NCBI GenBank assembly: GCA_034769895.1
Contig: CM068368.1
Coordinates: 338,357,076-338,421,075, forward strand
Direction: 5' to 3'
Length of the DNA: 64,000 nt
Source: Magicicada septendecula
Taxonomy: Eukaryota; Arthropoda; Insecta; Hemiptera; Cicadidae
Shown: positions 62,783-64,000 of the stretch, in pieces
Position numbering within the stretch: the stretch's first letter is position 1
Layout of the letters: each line of letters starts with the position of its first letter
Position numbers and translations under genes: made by a program
The notes under the pieces: model-generated
Told to the model about the DNA's origin: nothing
Databases searched by the model: none
What the model saw: only the letters and a program-made list of their open reading frames with translations

Positions 62783-64000
62783 AATATTTGACATTTCAGT
62801 ATATCTGTAATTTGCCAGTCTCAAGAATTACACGGTGAACGAGTAAAGATACAGGAGCAGATAAATTTAATAATTTTCTTCAAGAAAAGTAACTAACGAT
62901 ACTGTTTAGTTAAACACGTGTTATAACTGAACTAACTAAAGCAAACAGACAGTTTACAAGTCGAAACATGTCTTAGTTGATGTCTATTAAGTCCAATAGT
63001 TTTAATTGTGATTCCATTTATGATGTATAAATGGTTGTAGGTTATTTTAATTTGTTAGAAGTTACTAATTTCATTAAAAACTTCCACAAATAATTTCACA
63101 GTTACTGTTACTTGAAAAAAATGGTAATAACTTTAAATTATTTCTTTACTGGAATAACTGAAGTCCGGCACAAAAAAATCAGGCAGCTTGAATTTATGGG
63201 TAGCCTGTTTTCTGCTATAACTCGGTTATTTGTTATTGGCTATGAACACGCAAAGTGTCGTTGTGTTCACAGTGAAGTGTTCCAAATTTTACTTAGCAAA
63301 CTACAATTTGATAAAATCAAAATTTACAGAACTACGAGTAATAAAAAAGTAAAGTAGACGCCATTTTGAAATATGGAATCACAAACTAACGATAATTTTT
63401 TTATTGAATTTTATGAAATGTTTTTATTTCAAAAAAATGTGTTATAATGGTTTTTATTGTTTTGATCTAGGTAAAGACAAATGTGGTATAATATCCCCTC
63501 ATTACACTTTTTTATTTTTGTGATATTCTCTCATGATGTTTTATGTTTTGTTCCTACTGGTTAACTGTGTAGCTATCTTGAGTTGTTTCTGGGAACACTG
63601 TTTATTCACTCGCCATATTTGATAAGTAACAAAAGTAAAATATGCTTATATGATGTACCTTCTCTAAAACCTGTGACGACAGCTTAATTTTACGGTTATC
63701 TTATCTACCGTTTTATTTTCCTTTATACCATTTTTTTGTTCATTTTCTATGTGTTTACTGTTGAGTACTATTTTAGAAAAATATGTTATACGACGTCTTG
63801 TGGTTTACTATTTACTTTTGTGTGAAATATAGGTAATACTAATGTTTTCTTCTTTTGTTTGCTTATTAACTGTCGAATAAATTATACATTATTCCGTGTT
63901 TCCAGAATAAACTGTTTCAATTGAGTCTTATACAATTTCCGTAAACTGCTTTTGACGTAAATCGAAATGCAGATTTACAGTCTGGAAACTGTTCAATCTT
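62783..64000. other. intergenic, no gene recognised
   Basis: AT-rich. One 81-codon plus-strand frame at 63112-63357 (K-I-R-Q-L-E-F-M-G-S-L-F-S-A) has no recognisable family and no splice or neighbour support, so I do not call it a gene. Confidence 0.5.

Noticed and set aside
63112..63357. 81-codon open frame near the right edge
   Set aside because: No recognisable domain, splice signal or neighbour. AT-rich DNA of this length yields such frames by chance.

Overview
This AT-rich window is non-coding-dominated animal DNA, probably from an arthropod. That placing is an inference from its decayed Jockey-type and R1/LOA-type non-LTR retrotransposons, mariner and Helentron remnants, many long (AC)n and (TC)n tracts, and a mitochondrial E2 gene with an animal-type lipoyl/PSBD/catalytic layout. 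I cannot name the order or species.

Layout. 1-18 kb has no convincing host gene. It holds a non-LTR 3' fragment cut by a mariner-derived foldback (2.8-4.0 kb), a Helentron remnant (6.1-7.1 kb) and an R1/LOA-like remnant (7.1-9.4 kb). At 18.3-19.7 kb, minus strand, lies the only intact host gene: an intronless 448-aa DBT, the E2 of the branched-chain 2-oxoacid dehydrogenase complex. At 20-27 kb are a giant (AC)n tract, a Jockey remnant and a four-copy 58-bp tandem array.

The main object is a complete 17,604-bp Polinton/Maverick element at 27,224-44,827. It has 5'-AG termini, 100-bp outer inverted repeats with only two differences, and a perfect 6-bp target duplication (TATGTG). It carries protein-primed DNA polymerase B, an OB-like small protein and a second unknown on the minus strand. 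On the plus strand it carries a BIR/IAP-type gene, the C-terminal integrase with chromodomain, the packaging ATPase, a structural-type unknown, a fibre-like repeat protein, a parvovirus-type phospholipase A2, an adenain-like protease, the minor (penton-like) capsid protein and the double-jelly-roll major capsid protein. This is the gene set of a virion-forming transposon: replication, integration, genome packaging, capsid maturation, endosomal escape and possibly host apoptosis control. Most genes are broken by frameshifts, a stop or deletions, although the termini look young.

A second theme is hammerhead-ribozyme DNA of the Penelope-like (PLE) type. A 512-bp perfect palindrome with a hammerhead in each arm interrupts one Polinton gene. 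A 308-bp palindrome at 56.5-56.8 kb has the same design. A third, older inverted pair brackets 53.1-56.4 kb. A PLE GIY-YIG remnant sits nearby at 51.5-52.1 kb. The rest of 45-64 kb is AT-rich intergenic DNA with microsatellites and one 272-bp hAT-type MITE with an 8-bp target duplication.
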